DNA of 64,000 nucleotides from Lactonifactor sp. BIOML-A5 (GCF_009677585.1 NZ_WKYV01000008.1:1-64000); one strand, 5' to 3'. Numbered from the stretch's first letter, positions 53,583-62,745 are shown. Notes: generated from the sequence alone by a model not told the origin. Translations and numbers: made by a program.

Positions 53583-54907
53583 AGGTCTTCCCTCATTACC
53601 TGAAGAAGGAAGTCTCTCTGGTTCCTTTCTGGCTTCTCCAACACAAGTTCAAGGAGCCGGTTCAGCTCTTCCCCAATCGCCTTTCCGGGCTTCATACCGC
53701 ACTGTATCAGATCCCTGCCTGTCACTGCCAGATCCTTCAGGGATACGCATTGTTTTTCTTCTATTATATGCTGGTACATCTCTTCTACTTCATCCAGACG
53801 TCTCAGCTTTTCTTCCTGCTGATAATTGCTTTGGGCCAAAGCGTCTGCCCTCTGCACTTTTAATAAGTAAGGGTACAGTTCCTCCCCGACTTTGTTCACA
53901 GCCCTGCGCACTGCGTGATATTTGGGCTGCACCCAGTAATCGTGCCATTTTACCAGTCTGCTTACTTTTGCAATGGTATCATTATCGAATTTCAGACGGC
54001 GGAGGATCTCTCCGGCAAGCTTTTCTCCCACTGCATTGTGGGTCTTAAAATGATCGATTCCTTCCTCATCTGTCGTTTTAACCATAGGCTTTCCCACATC
54101 ATGAAGAAGCATCGTAAGCCTTAATATTTTTATATTTTCCACATACTCCATGGAGCGGATCACATGTTCCCCCACCGAATACTTGTGATGAGGATTATTC
54201 TGAGCTGTTTCCATCATACTGTCGAATTCCGGTAAGAACTGCTTTGTCATCCCTGTGGCAAAGGCTTCCCGCAGCAGATCCGGATGGTCTGATACGATAA
54301 GTTTTACCAGTTCCGTCTGTATTCTCTCCGCGCTGATTGCCTTCAGGTTGGGCGCCAGAAGTTTAACCCCTTCTCTTGTTCCGGACTCTATAGAAAACCC
54401 CAGCTGAGCAGAAAACCTGACGGCCCTCAGCATGCGCAGGGCATCTTCCTGAAACCGTTCCAAAGGTTCTCCCACACAGCGGATTCTCTTTTTTTCTAAG
54501 TCTCCAATCCCATCAAAGATATCTATCAGCCCGTCCCGGTGATTATAGGCCATAGCATTTATAGTAAAATCACGGCGCTTTAAATCTTCTGTCAGACTGG
54601 GAGTAAAAGTCACCTCCAGGGGATGCCTGTTGTCTTCATATGCTCCGTCAATCCGGTAGGTTGTCACCTCAAAGCCTTCTTTTCCTATCATAACCGTCAC
54701 TGTGCCGTGTACCAGCCCTGTATCTACCGTTCTTCCAAATATTTTTTTAACCTCCTCAGGCCTGGCCGAGGTGGTGATATCCCAATCATCCGGAGTTCTC
54801 CCAAGAATCGTATCCCGCACACACCCCCCCACGGCATAAGCCTCATATCCATGGCTGCTGAGTGTTTCTATGATGGATTCAACCTTTTTGGGCATATCTA
54901 TCTGCAT
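53561..54907 (-). CDS. cca: CCA tRNA nucleotidyltransferase
   Basis: A 448-residue class II enzyme that builds or repairs the 3' CCA of tRNAs. The nucleotidyltransferase head has GGCVRDTILGRTPDDWDITT (28-47), an RRDFTINAMAY motif follows, and an HD domain (LLHDVGKP) lies in the middle. Most tRNA genes in this window lack an encoded CCA, so the enzyme is required. The last residues are encoded by a repeat element (53499-53582), so the tail sequence is not native. Confidence 0.94.
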   Translation of the reverse strand: MQIDMPKKVESIIETLSSHGYEAYAVGGCVRDTILGRTPDDWDITTSARPEEVKKIFGRTVDTGLVHGTVTVMIGKEGFEVTTYRIDGAYEDNRHPLEVTFTPSLTEDLKRRDFTINAMAYNHRDGLIDIFDGIGDLEKKRIRCVGEPLERFQEDALRMLRAVRFSAQLGFSIESGTREGVKLLAPNLKAISAERIQTELVKLIVSDHPDLLREAFATGMTKQFLPEFDSMMETAQNNPHHKYSVGEHVIRSMEYVENIKILRLTMLLHDVGKPMVKTTDEEGIDHFKTHNAVGEKLAGEILRRLKFDNDTIAKVSRLVKWHDYWVQPKYHAVRRAVNKVGEELYPYLLKVQRADALAQSNYQQEEKLRRLDEVEEMYQHIIEEKQCVSLKDLAVTGRDLIQCGMKPGKAIGEELNRLLELVLEKPERNQRDFLLQVMREDLKRDRSN

Positions 54908-54932
54908 GCGTTCACCTCCTTATGAAAAACAA

Positions 54933-54975
54933 GGAAACAGCTATTTTCAATTTCTGTTTCCATTGAAAATAGCTG
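54933..54975. promoter_or_regulatory. Two mutually exclusive hairpins between comEB and cca
   Basis: GGAAACAG (54933-54940) pairs with CTGTTTCC (54954-54961). The overlapping CAGCTATTTTCAA (54938-54950) pairs perfectly with TTGAAAATAGCTG (54963-54975). Both cannot form together. On the minus strand a T-rich stretch follows, so the longer stem may end the comEB transcript. Confidence 0.5.
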
Positions 54976-55010
54976 ATTCCCACTCATGTGCCCGCAGGCA
55001 CTTCTCTTAA

Positions 55011-55496
55011 CTAGACGGTAAAACGGATCTCCCGTCCGGTTCTGCTGTATTTATAATATCGCACACCCGCGGCATCCATCATTCGCTTTGACCCAACGAC
55101 GGAGGGGGTATCTGCATATTTGTCATTGTCATATACCACCGTTTTAATTCCTGCCTGGATAATGGCCTTGGCGCACTCATTGCACGGGAATAAGGACACA
55201 TACAGCTTAGACCCTTCCAGGCTTCCCCCCCGGTAGTTCAGGATGGCATTCAGTTCACTGTGGGTAACATAGAGGTATTTTGTATCTGAGGGTTCTCCCT
55301 CCCTGTCCCATGGAAATTCGTCGTCTGAGCATCCTCTGGGAAAGCCGTTATAGCCCATGGACAATATTTTATTGTCCGCGCTGACAATGCAGCACCCCAC
55401 CTGAGAATTGGGGTCCTTTGAGCGCATCCCGGCCAGTTTGGCTACCCCCATAAAATATTCATCCCACGAGATATAATCTGTTCTTTTGCCCTGCAT
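55011..55496 (-). CDS. comEB: dCMP deaminase (ComEB family)
   Basis: A 161-residue zinc deaminase that makes dUMP from dCMP. The zinc and catalytic motif is HSELNAIL with FPCNECAKAI (Cys ligands). It lies in a nucleotide-metabolism run with upp and rpiB, 15 bases after upp. Known homologues in clostridia are short like this one and allosterically regulated by dCTP/dTTP. Confidence 0.94.
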   Translation of the reverse strand: MQGKRTDYISWDEYFMGVAKLAGMRSKDPNSQVGCCIVSADNKILSMGYNGFPRGCSDDEFPWDREGEPSDTKYLYVTHSELNAILNYRGGSLEGSKLYVSLFPCNECAKAIIQAGIKTVVYDNDKYADTPSVVGSKRMMDAAGVRYYKYSRTGREIRFTV

Positions 55497-55511
55497 CTTA
55501 GCCCTCCCTGC

Positions 55512-56141
55512 TTATTTCGTGCCAAATATACGATCCCCGGCATCTCCCAGTCCCGGCACTATGTAGCCGTGTTCATTCAGGTGATCGTCCAGGGCACCTA
55601 CATAGATATCAACATCCGGATGGGTTTCCTGCAGTTTCTTTAGCCCCTCCGGCGCAGCTATAAGACAGAGAAAGCGGATATTTTTAACGCCTTTCTCCTT
55701 TAACATGGCAATGGCAGCCACAGCGGAACCGCCGGTTGCCAGCATAGGATCCACTACAAAGACCTCCCGCTCGCTGGAATCTGCCGGAAGCTTGCAGTAA
55801 TACTCTACCGGTTCCAGCGTATCCGGATCCCGGTACAGACCGATGTGTCCCACCTTTGCTGCGGGTATCATGGCAAGCATCCCCTCCACCATTCCAAGTC
55901 CTGCCCTTAAAATCGGTACAACCGCCAGTTTCTTTCCCGCCAGCTCCATAGCCTTTGTCTTTGCCAGGGGAGTCTCTATCTCAATCTCCCGAAGCTTCAG
56001 ATCCCGGGTTGCCTCATAGGCCATAAACATAGCTACTTCTCCAACCAGTTCCCGGAATTCCTTTGAACTGGTGCCAGACCTGCGGATAATACCAATCTTA
56101 TGCTGAATTAAAGGGTGTTCCATCACCATTACCTTTGCCAC
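55512..56141 (-). CDS. upp: Uracil phosphoribosyltransferase
   Basis: A 209-residue pyrimidine salvage enzyme: uracil plus PRPP gives [18 protein letters not shown] near the start, the PRPP loop [12 protein letters not shown] and the C-terminal [12 protein letters not shown] uracil-binding end are canonical. It lies between rpiB and comEB on the same strand, the usual Firmicute location. Confidence 0.97.
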   Translation of the reverse strand: MAKVMVMEHPLIQHKIGIIRRSGTSSKEFRELVGEVAMFMAYEATRDLKLREIEIETPLAKTKAMELAGKKLAVVPILRAGLGMVEGMLAMIPAAKVGHIGLYRDPDTLEPVEYYCKLPADSSEREVFVVDPMLATGGSAVAAIAMLKEKGVKNIRFLCLIAAPEGLKKLQETHPDVDIYVGALDDHLNEHGYIVPGLGDAGDRIFGTK

Positions 56142-56177
56142 AACGCTTCCTCCTTTGTCTATAGAAATGCTTATTAA

Positions 56178-56615
56178 TTATTCCTCTTCGGATTCAATTA
56201 AGTCAATTCTCCTCTGATGTCTCTCTGCATGGGAAAATTCAGTATTTAAAAATGTATCTACAATTTTTACAGCAAGGCCCGGGCCTACTACCCTTCCGCC
56301 CAGAGCAAGAACATTGGCATCGTTATGCTGCCTGGTAGCTTCCGCACAGAAACAGTCTGTACATAGGGCCGCCCGGATTCCGGGCATCTTGTTGGCTGCG
56401 ATTGAAATCCCAATCCCCGTTCCGCAGATAATAATTCCTTTCTCACATGTTCCGTCTAAGATGGCACGTCCCACTTTTCTGGCATATACAGGGTAGTCTA
56501 CTGCCTCTGTACTGTCACAGCCGAAATCCTTAAAAGGGATCTCCTTCTCTTTGAGATATTTGATAATTTCCTGTTTTAATTCGTAACCTCCATGGTCACA
56601 TCCTAAAGCTATCAT
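56178..56615 (-). CDS. rpiB: Ribose-5-phosphate isomerase B
   Basis: A 145-residue isomerase of the RpiB/LacAB family. CDHGGYELK near the start, the catalytic cysteine in IICGTGIGISIAANK and HNDANVLALGGRVVG are present. It interconverts ribulose-5- and ribose-5-phosphate in the pentose phosphate pathway, feeding PRPP for the neighbouring upp. Its start overlaps the 3' end of the phosphatase-like gene by four bases. Confidence 0.95.
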   Translation of the reverse strand: MIALGCDHGGYELKQEIIKYLKEKEIPFKDFGCDSTEAVDYPVYARKVGRAILDGTCEKGIIICGTGIGISIAANKMPGIRAALCTDCFCAEATRQHNDANVLALGGRVVGPGLAVKIVDTFLNTEFSHAERHQRRIDLIESEEE

Positions 56616-57079
56616 TCTAGTATTTCCTCCTCACTTAGTTTTATTACCAGTTCCTCCATCAACCCTTTGAGTACTTCATAAAATAAACCGTACTCGATGA
56701 GCGGAGCTCCATAAAGTGCCCTCAAATCCCCGCTGTGTCCCAGAAACTCACGCACTGTATACACATGCTTTAAATTACTGTATTCCTGAAACACCTTTTC
56801 TTTCTGACTGTCTTCCATCGTCAGAAGCAGCACACCGGATCCATCTCCAATATCATCCTGTGTCAGCGGTTTTGACATATGTTTCTGTGAACCATATCCA
56901 TTGCTGATTAGAATCGCCTCTGCCTTCTGATTCATAGGTTCCGGAAAAAGGACTACAAGTCCTCTGGAGTGTATGGAAATAGGGTAATCCATTTTCATAG
57001 ATTTTAATACTACCTCCGCCATAGGACTCCGTGTGGTATCACTAGAATCCACGAAGATAATTTTCAGATATTGCTTCAT
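56612..57079 (-). CDS. Low-molecular-weight phosphatase-like protein lacking the catalytic cysteine
   Basis: A 155-residue protein with the low-molecular-weight tyrosine phosphatase fold, in the position usually held by ywlE. The P-loop reads VDSSDTTRSPMAE where active enzymes have V-C-T-G-N-T-C-R-S-P: the nucleophile Cys is Asp11, the second Cys is Thr16, and only Arg17 and Ser18 remain. The general-acid Asp-Pro is Ala125-Pro126. It cannot use the normal phosphocysteine mechanism and is predicted inactive as a phosphatase. The frame and flanking gene order (tsaC before, rpiB after, 4-base overlap) are intact, so a binding role such as protection of phosphoarginine or a scaffold is likely. 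Confidence 0.85.
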   Translation of the reverse strand: MKQYLKIIFVDSSDTTRSPMAEVVLKSMKMDYPISIHSRGLVVLFPEPMNQKAEAILISNGYGSQKHMSKPLTQDDIGDGSGVLLLTMEDSQKEKVFQEYSNLKHVYTVREFLGHSGDLRALYGAPLIEYGLFYEVLKGLMEELVIKLSEEEILE

Positions 57080-57091
57080 TCGCCTTGCTCC

Positions 57092-58141
57092 TTACACATA
57101 AATGATTCGGTGACCGGCAGCTTTCAGCAGCCGGTTCATAATTGCCTGTCCCATCTGGGGCGTCCGGAATGATTCAGAAAATATAAAGTCCACATCTGCC
57201 TCATCAAATTCCCGCAAAATGCCAAATAAATGCAGAGCAATGCTTTCTTCTTCTTTTCTTGTGCCAATGCTTTTCACCACATCCGCCCGATACTGACCGG
57301 CAGTTTCATCTGTCCCGATAATTCCCACTCTTGCACCTTGTCTCCGGAATTCGTCAGTTAACTCATTAATTCTGCGAACCACCAGAGTACTTTCACCCTC
57401 AACAATCGTAAGCTCAGCCTTAGGGGCATAATGCCGGTATTTCATCCCCGGGGCTTTGGGCTTTACGGTTTCATCTGTAATCAGAAGTCCTTTGTCCATC
57501 TTTACTCTGCCGACAATCTTTTCAATCATCTCCTGGTTAATATAACCCGGTCTTAAGATAACAGGTACCTCTTCCGTGCAGTCCACAATGGTGGACTCCA
57601 GGCCAATCCCTACCATACCTCCATCCACAATCATATCAATCTTCCCCTGAAGATCTTCAATCACATGTCCGGCCTCCGTAGGGCTTGGACGCCCTGACGT
57701 ATTGGCACTGGGGGCAGCTATAAAACCGCCCCCAGCCTGTATTACCGCCATGGCAACCGGGTGGCTGGGCATACGTACAGCTACGCTGTCCAGTCCTCCT
57801 GTGGTTTCATAGGGAACCTTGCTGCTCTTATGAAGTATCATAGTCAGCGGTCCCGGCCAAAAGGCATCTGCCAATGCCTCAGCCTGCCAGGGAAAATCAG
57901 AGGTAATCGTATCCAGACTGTCTGAATCCGCAATATGAATGATAAGGGGATTGTCTGACGGCCGTCCCTTCGCACGGTATATTTTCTCCGAGGCGTTCGG
58001 GTTCAGCCCATCTCCCCCCAGGCCATAGACTGTTTCCGTAGGAAAGGCTACCAGTCCCCCCCGGCGGAGAATTCTTCCGGCTTCTTCTATCACATGCCGA
58101 TCCGGATCCTTAGGATCCACAGTTACTATTTTTGTCTCCAT
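57092..58141 (-). CDS. tsaC: Threonylcarbamoyl-AMP synthase (Sua5 type)
   Basis: A 349-residue two-domain enzyme. The N-terminal YrdC/TsaC domain (about 1-205) has KGRPSDNPLIIHI and SANTSGRPSPTEA. The C-terminal Sua5 domain (about 225-349) begins after PKAPGMKYRHYAPKA. It makes threonylcarbamoyl-AMP from threonine, bicarbonate and ATP for t6A37 in tRNAs. It is followed 12 bases later by the phosphatase-like gene. Confidence 0.95.
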   Translation of the reverse strand: METKIVTVDPKDPDRHVIEEAGRILRRGGLVAFPTETVYGLGGDGLNPNASEKIYRAKGRPSDNPLIIHIADSDSLDTITSDFPWQAEALADAFWPGPLTMILHKSSKVPYETTGGLDSVAVRMPSHPVAMAVIQAGGGFIAAPSANTSGRPSPTEAGHVIEDLQGKIDMIVDGGMVGIGLESTIVDCTEEVPVILRPGYINQEMIEKIVGRVKMDKGLLITDETVKPKAPGMKYRHYAPKAELTIVEGESTLVVRRINELTDEFRRQGARVGIIGTDETAGQYRADVVKSIGTRKEEESIALHLFGILREFDEADVDFIFSESFRTPQMGQAIMNRLLKAAGHRIIYV

Positions 58142-58323
58142 CTCGTACCTCTTATCAGATTATACCCAAAGGCACTGTAAATACATGTCCCTTGGGCAGG
58201 CATACGGCCTTCGCCGCATGCTAAAGTATACTCTTTAACATTATACCACCAGATTAGGCAAAGTAAAATATTTTTTTCAGCGTTCAGGAAATCCGTGTCC
58301 CCAGTCACCAAACTCCCTGACTC

Positions 58324-59277
58324 TTATGGATTCACAATATTCCGGCACTCCCTGCCTTCCAGCAGATCCAGAGCATTGCACAAGGCAATATCCAGCATCT
58401 TTTCTGTAGCTTCTCTGGTATTTGCCCCTATATGAGGAGTGATATACGCATTGTCCAGTGTAAACAGCTTATCCCTGCCGGGCGGCTCGTTCTCCATAAC
58501 ATCTGCTCCGTAAAATTTTAGTTTGCCGCTGATCAGACCATCATATACTGCCTCATGATCCACCAAAGCCCCTCTTGCCGCATTTATCAGTCCAGCTCCG
58601 TCTTTCATTAGGGCAATGGTCTCACGGTTAATCATATGATGTGTCTGGGCATTGGCCGGCATATGCAGAGAGATAAAGTCACTCTTGGTGAGAAGTTCCT
58701 CCTCCGTGACCTGCCTTACCCCATTTTCTCTGCAAAACTCTTCCCTGGATATAATGTCGTTGGCTAAAATATTCATACCAAATGCTCTCAGGCGCAGCGC
58801 CACCCCTCTTCCGATCGCCCCAAGCCCCCAGATGCCAATAGTTTTCCCCTTCAGCTCCGTGCATTTTTCTCCAGCCTTCCAGCAGTATTCCCTGCACGCT
58901 GAAACACGATCGGGTATCTTTCTGGTACAGGCTAACAGAAGACCAACGGTGAGCTCGGCCACAGAATCCGAATTGGCGCCGGGAGCATTGCACACTGCAA
59001 TCCCCCTCTCTTTGGCCGCCGCTACATCCACCCGGTCAAATCCCACAGCGGGCCTGGATATAATCTTCAGGCAATCCGGAAGCCGTTCAATGACATCCCT
59101 TCGCATCCAGTCAGTCCCTGTGATCAGCGCATCTGCTCCCTGGACAAAATCCAGAAGCTCCTCCTGTGTGAGATTCTGGGATTTGCTGAGAACCACATCT
59201 GCCATTCGGACCGCCCGTATCCAAGTTGGATGATCTTCCGGAAGCTTCGCATAGTGACAGGTAATTGCAATCTTCAT
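58324..59277 (-). CDS. D-isomer-specific 2-hydroxyacid dehydrogenase
   Basis: A 317-residue NAD-dependent enzyme resembling phosphoglycerate dehydrogenases without a regulatory ACT domain. The NAD motif GLGAIG (about 145-150), the substrate-binding arginine in INAARGALVD, a catalytic Glu in ENEPPGRD and the His in TPHIGANTRE are present. Likely substrates are 3-phosphoglycerate, D-lactate, glyoxylate or hydroxypyruvate; sequence alone does not decide. Stands alone between tsaC and cwlD. The 182 bases before tsaC hold no further gene. Confidence 0.86.
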   Translation of the reverse strand: MKIAITCHYAKLPEDHPTWIRAVRMADVVLSKSQNLTQEELLDFVQGADALITGTDWMRRDVIERLPDCLKIISRPAVGFDRVDVAAAKERGIAVCNAPGANSDSVAELTVGLLLACTRKIPDRVSACREYCWKAGEKCTELKGKTIGIWGLGAIGRGVALRLRAFGMNILANDIISREEFCRENGVRQVTEEELLTKSDFISLHMPANAQTHHMINRETIALMKDGAGLINAARGALVDHEAVYDGLISGKLKFYGADVMENEPPGRDKLFTLDNAYITPHIGANTREATEKMLDIALCNALDLLEGRECRNIVNP

Positions 59278-59401
59278 AAAATTCCCCCTTTACTTCATAT
59301 GGGTTTCTCTGCTACGTACTTTATTATAAAGAAATGTTTTAATCATTTTAAGAAATTCGCTCTCTTTTTTGTAGACAATAGTTATTTTATTTATATATTG
59401 T

Positions 59402-60088
59402 CTATTCATTTCCCAGATATTCCAAAACCCCCTGGCATACAGCTTCCGCGACCTTATCCTGATATTCTTTTGTCTGAAGTTTTGCAGCCTCATCCGGATT
59501 TGTCAAAAACCCGCATTCAACGATAGTAAGGATACCCTCACTCTTTTTTAACAGATAGTAAGTGCTGTTGCCTTTCTCAACCCTGGGCCGGGCAACCTCC
59601 AGATATGTATTCAGCTGATCCTGGATGGATTTCCCCAGCTTCGCCCCCTCAACAGAATGTGTAAAATAAAAAACCTGAGGACCGCAGACTGATGCATCGG
59701 GATAACTGTTCTGATGGATGCTGATTGTCATAACCGGCTTTTTTTCTTTTATCAGATTGCATCGGTTCTGCATATCCTGAACTTTTTTATTATTGGTATT
59801 TTCATCGTAAAGCCCTTCGTCTTTGGTTCGGGTCATTACAATTGTGTAGCCCTCTTTCTCCAGTTTCTTTTTTACTTTCTTTGCAATCTGCAGATTGATG
59901 TCCTTTTCTTTCAGCCCTCCGATTCCGATAACTCCAGGATCAATGCCTCCATGTCCTGCATCTACCACGATTACTTTTGCATCCTGTGAAAGCTCCTTAC
60001 TGACTAGCTCAGCCCCTTCTTTTGACAGAAAAAATGCCCCTACCAGTAGAAGAACCGCCATCAGAAGCTCTATCGCCTTTTTTCTCAT
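59402..60088 (-). CDS. cwlD: Germination-cortex amidase CwlD (N-acetylmuramoyl-L-alanine amidase)
   Basis: A 228-residue amidase-3 protein with one N-terminal membrane helix (about 5-20). Zinc ligands and catalytic residues are in DAGHGGIDPG, ISIHQNSYPD and IVECGFLTNPDEA. CwlD removes peptide side chains from spore cortex as part of muramic-delta-lactam formation, which marks cortex for germination. It sits next to divIVA with a 21-bp inverted repeat between. Confidence 0.92.
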   Translation of the reverse strand: MRKKAIELLMAVLLLVGAFFLSKEGAELVSKELSQDAKVIVVDAGHGGIDPGVIGIGGLKEKDINLQIAKKVKKKLEKEGYTIVMTRTKDEGLYDENTNNKKVQDMQNRCNLIKEKKPVMTISIHQNSYPDASVCGPQVFYFTHSVEGAKLGKSIQDQLNTYLEVARPRVEKGNSTYYLLKKSEGILTIVECGFLTNPDEAAKLQTKEYQDKVAEAVCQGVLEYLGNE

Positions 60089-60092
60089 AATG

Positions 60093-60144
60093 AGAAGCTC
60101 CCTTAAAGCATATTCTTTAAAGTATATGCTTTAAGGGAGCTTCT
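60093..60144. repeat. Perfect 21-bp inverted repeat between cwlD and divIVA
   Basis: AGAAGCTCCCTTAAAGCATA-type arm at 60093-60113, complementary over all 21 bases to 60124-60144, around a 10-base loop. It lies five bases before the cwlD start codon. There is no T run, so it is not an obvious terminator; it could stabilise the mRNA end of divIVA or hide the cwlD ribosome site. Confidence 0.75.
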
Positions 60145-60165
60145 AATAATCCCAATCTTCTGGCT

Positions 60166-60948
60166 CTAGTCCTCCAGTTCATCATCCAGATCGTCGCCCA
60201 GCATACTTTGAATCTTATTCACCAGCTGGTCATTAATCTCATCTTCTGCATCGTATTCATCCAGATCTGCAATACTGTCCAGAGCATCCAGCACCTCCAG
60301 CTCCTGGGTATCCCCCAGATGAACCTCTTTTGCCTTTTCCTTTTCTATCTCATGTATCTCTATCTCTTCCATCGGGTGCAGAAGATCCACATCCCGTTCA
60401 TCTTCTATATCCTGCAGGGAAGTTGGCATCGTGCTGATTATCTGGTGTACCTCTTTATAAGAAGCCATAAAGCGTTTTTGAGCCTGGTTGATCAGTTCCA
60501 CAATGCCGTTCATCTCATCCTGAACCGCAAGGTACTTTTTCTTGCCCTCAACCAGTTTGTCGTCAATCTCAGACTGCACGGAATCTACCCTGCGTTTTGC
60601 CTCTTCCTCTGCCTGAGTAATAATTTCCTCGCTCTTTCGCTGGGCTTCAGCAACCATATCCTCTGCTTTCACCTGAGCTTCAAATACCAGCCTTCCAATA
60701 CTGTCGTAACGTTCAATATATTTCTGGTATTTGTTATGTATCTCTTCTTCCAGCCTGGCCTGCTGAGCATCCTTTAACTCCAGGCGCTTGATCAGCTCTG
60801 CTATCTTCGCGTCCTTAGCCTCCATCTCCTTCTTCAGCTTGGCAAGCCTTGATGCAGAATCGTCCTTCAGCTTCTGCACCTGCTCCAAAACATCCTCTTT
60901 ATCAAAGCCTCCCATTATTGTAGTCTTAAACATTTCCTGTTCGCCCAT
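60166..60948 (-). CDS. divIVA: DivIVA-domain protein
   Basis: A 260-residue mostly coiled-coil protein: MFKTTIMGGFDKEDVLEQVQ at the start (DivIVA N-terminal lipid-binding domain), a long charged coiled coil (about 15-135), and an acidic C-terminal tail. DivIVA marks negatively curved membrane at poles and septa. The ATG at 60948 is chosen over a GTG nine bases earlier because GAGGTGG lies seven bases upstream. It follows the GH18-type gene by 33 bases. Confidence 0.88.
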   Translation of the reverse strand: MGEQEMFKTTIMGGFDKEDVLEQVQKLKDDSASRLAKLKKEMEAKDAKIAELIKRLELKDAQQARLEEEIHNKYQKYIERYDSIGRLVFEAQVKAEDMVAEAQRKSEEIITQAEEEAKRRVDSVQSEIDDKLVEGKKKYLAVQDEMNGIVELINQAQKRFMASYKEVHQIISTMPTSLQDIEDERDVDLLHPMEEIEIHEIEKEKAKEVHLGDTQELEVLDALDSIADLDEYDAEDEINDQLVNKIQSMLGDDLDDELED

Positions 60949-60981
60949 ATACTCCACCTCTTTCTTCTGACTCCCGGTATC

Positions 60982-62676
60982 CTAATTCACATATTTACTG
61001 ATTAAATCCCAGACACTCGGGCGTTCCAATCCAAGTTTCCATTCTGCAACCCCAGCCAGCTCATACTGCTGTATCAGCTTCAGTTTTTCTTCCAGCGACT
61101 GTTCGTCCTCCAGCCATATTTTATAGGTAGCATCTTCTGTGGAAAGTTCACCGTAGTTCTGGCCGGACTCTTTATCCCAGAAAGTTTCGATCTGGTTCTC
61201 ACTGATATAAGCAGATGCCTGATCCATTGCCATTACTTCACTGGTCACCTCGCTGCCGCTGTCCGGAACCTTCCACAGTCTGGTGTAAAACGGTATCCCG
61301 TTAATCACCCGGTCTGCCGGCACTTCTTCCAGCGTTTTTTCAATTCCCTTCTGCACGAAAGGAAGGGATGCCACCGAACCGGCCTCTTCATCACCCTTAA
61401 AATGCTCATCGTACCCCATGATGATCACATAATCTGCCACCGCTCCCTGCTCCTTTCGGTCATAAAGCATAGTATAATTCTCAGGAACAGGATTATCTAT
61501 AGATAATACCAGATTGTTTTTTCTGCATTGAATGGAGAGTTCTCTGATAAACTGTATAAAGTGAGGCCCCTCCTCCTCTTTCAGGCTTTCGAAGTCAACA
61601 TTAATTCCGGCAGCTCCCGCACCAAGGACAGCCTGTACCAGATTATTTATAAGGTTCTGCCTGGAGGTTGTATGAGACAATACCTCATACGTACTCATCT
61701 CTGTATTAAAATTATCTACCAGCGCCCACACTTCCATGCCGAGCTGCTTTGCTGCAGCCACATAATTGGCATCTGCAAGGGAAGAAATATTTCCGGAATT
61801 ATCACTCACAGAAAACCATGTGGGGGATATTGTATTCACACCTTTTACATTGGCTACTGCCTGCGTCAGGCCGTCATTTGCTGCCTGAGAGGTAACCTGA
61901 TGCCACAGAAGGTTAATCTTATAATCCCTCCTCTGGCTTGTGTACTCCGGTGCTGTAAACCCTGAAGTTGACTCAAGCATCTTATTCTCGGGACTTCCTA
62001 TATCCTTTTTCTGCACATAGCCGATAAACCCGTCCGAAGAGGCCACCTTACTCCACTCTTCCAGCTCCTCCAGGAGAACCATAGTGTCCCCTTTGGCCAC
62101 ATGGGTTAAAATCTCGCTTTTAATCCCGCCTCTATAGCGTATCACCGTATCATCGCTGGCTGTTACCTCAGATACCTCTCCCCATTTATATTGAATCACA
62201 ACTTTATTGGGAGATTCATACTGCTGAACATCCATGTCCGTATATTGTTTTACAAAATCAAGAGCCAGATACCCCTCATCCCCCTCTTGTTTAAAGATTA
62301 CATAATCTACGGACTGTTCCTGACCCGATACCTGATAGGTATTGCCATCTATAGAAATTGTTATAATATCTGTAGGGGTGGTATATAACAATTTGTTCTC
62401 ATTCTTATCCCAGTAAAACCGTTTGTTCAGGGTACTGCTCACGGTACCGTAATCCAGATATACTTTCCCGTCAATTAACTTTCCTTTTTTCTCACTTACC
62501 GCATCCTGCAGGATCACTGCCACGTCATCACTGTTTTCTACTTTATAATATGTACCCGCATCCATCTCCTTGTCCGACGGCGTGTGTTTCTTAATCGTCA
62601 TCGTTACAATGCCGACCAATGCTACAACTACTACCAGCAGCATAGCAACTAAAATCGGTATTACTTTTTTCTTCAT
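60982..62676 (-). CDS. Spore-type GH18 hydrolase with SH3 domain (SleL/YaaH-like)
   Basis: A 564-residue exported protein: N-terminal anchor or signal helix (about 6-28), a copper-amine-oxidase-N-like or stalk domain (about 55-165), an SH3-like domain (about 170-235) and a GH18 domain (about 250-560). The catalytic signature GINVDFESL retains the acid glutamate and the aspartate two positions before it; the first DG of DGxDxDxE is changed to G-I-N. Relatives cleave spore cortex or cell-wall glycan between muramic acid and glucosamine. A TATAAT promoter and a perfect Spo0A box precede it. Confidence 0.87.
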   Translation of the reverse strand: MKKKVIPILVAMLLVVVVALVGIVTMTIKKHTPSDKEMDAGTYYKVENSDDVAVILQDAVSEKKGKLIDGKVYLDYGTVSSTLNKRFYWDKNENKLLYTTPTDIITISIDGNTYQVSGQEQSVDYVIFKQEGDEGYLALDFVKQYTDMDVQQYESPNKVVIQYKWGEVSEVTASDDTVIRYRGGIKSEILTHVAKGDTMVLLEELEEWSKVASSDGFIGYVQKKDIGSPENKMLESTSGFTAPEYTSQRRDYKINLLWHQVTSQAANDGLTQAVANVKGVNTISPTWFSVSDNSGNISSLADANYVAAAKQLGMEVWALVDNFNTEMSTYEVLSHTTSRQNLINNLVQAVLGAGAAGINVDFESLKEEEGPHFIQFIRELSIQCRKNNLVLSIDNPVPENYTMLYDRKEQGAVADYVIIMGYDEHFKGDEEAGSVASLPFVQKGIEKTLEEVPADRVINGIPFYTRLWKVPDSGSEVTSEVMAMDQASAYISENQIETFWDKESGQNYGELSTEDATYKIWLEDEQSLEEKLKLIQQYELAGVAEWKLGLERPSVWDLISKYVN

Positions 62677-62703
62677 TATGTTTACCTCCTGCTTTCCGTA
62701 CCA

Positions 62704-62745
62704 TTATAACATATTTTTAAATTTCGTCATTACCTTATTCGACAT
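62704..62745 (-). promoter_or_regulatory. Promoter with perfect Spo0A box before the GH18 gene
   Basis: Minus-strand -10 TATAAT (62704-62709), a weak -35 (ATGACG, 62726-62731, 16-bp spacer) and a 7/7 Spo0A box TGTCGAA (62739-62745) eight bases further upstream. The weak -35 next to an 0A box fits an activated promoter, but a 7-base match can occur by chance. Confidence 0.45.
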
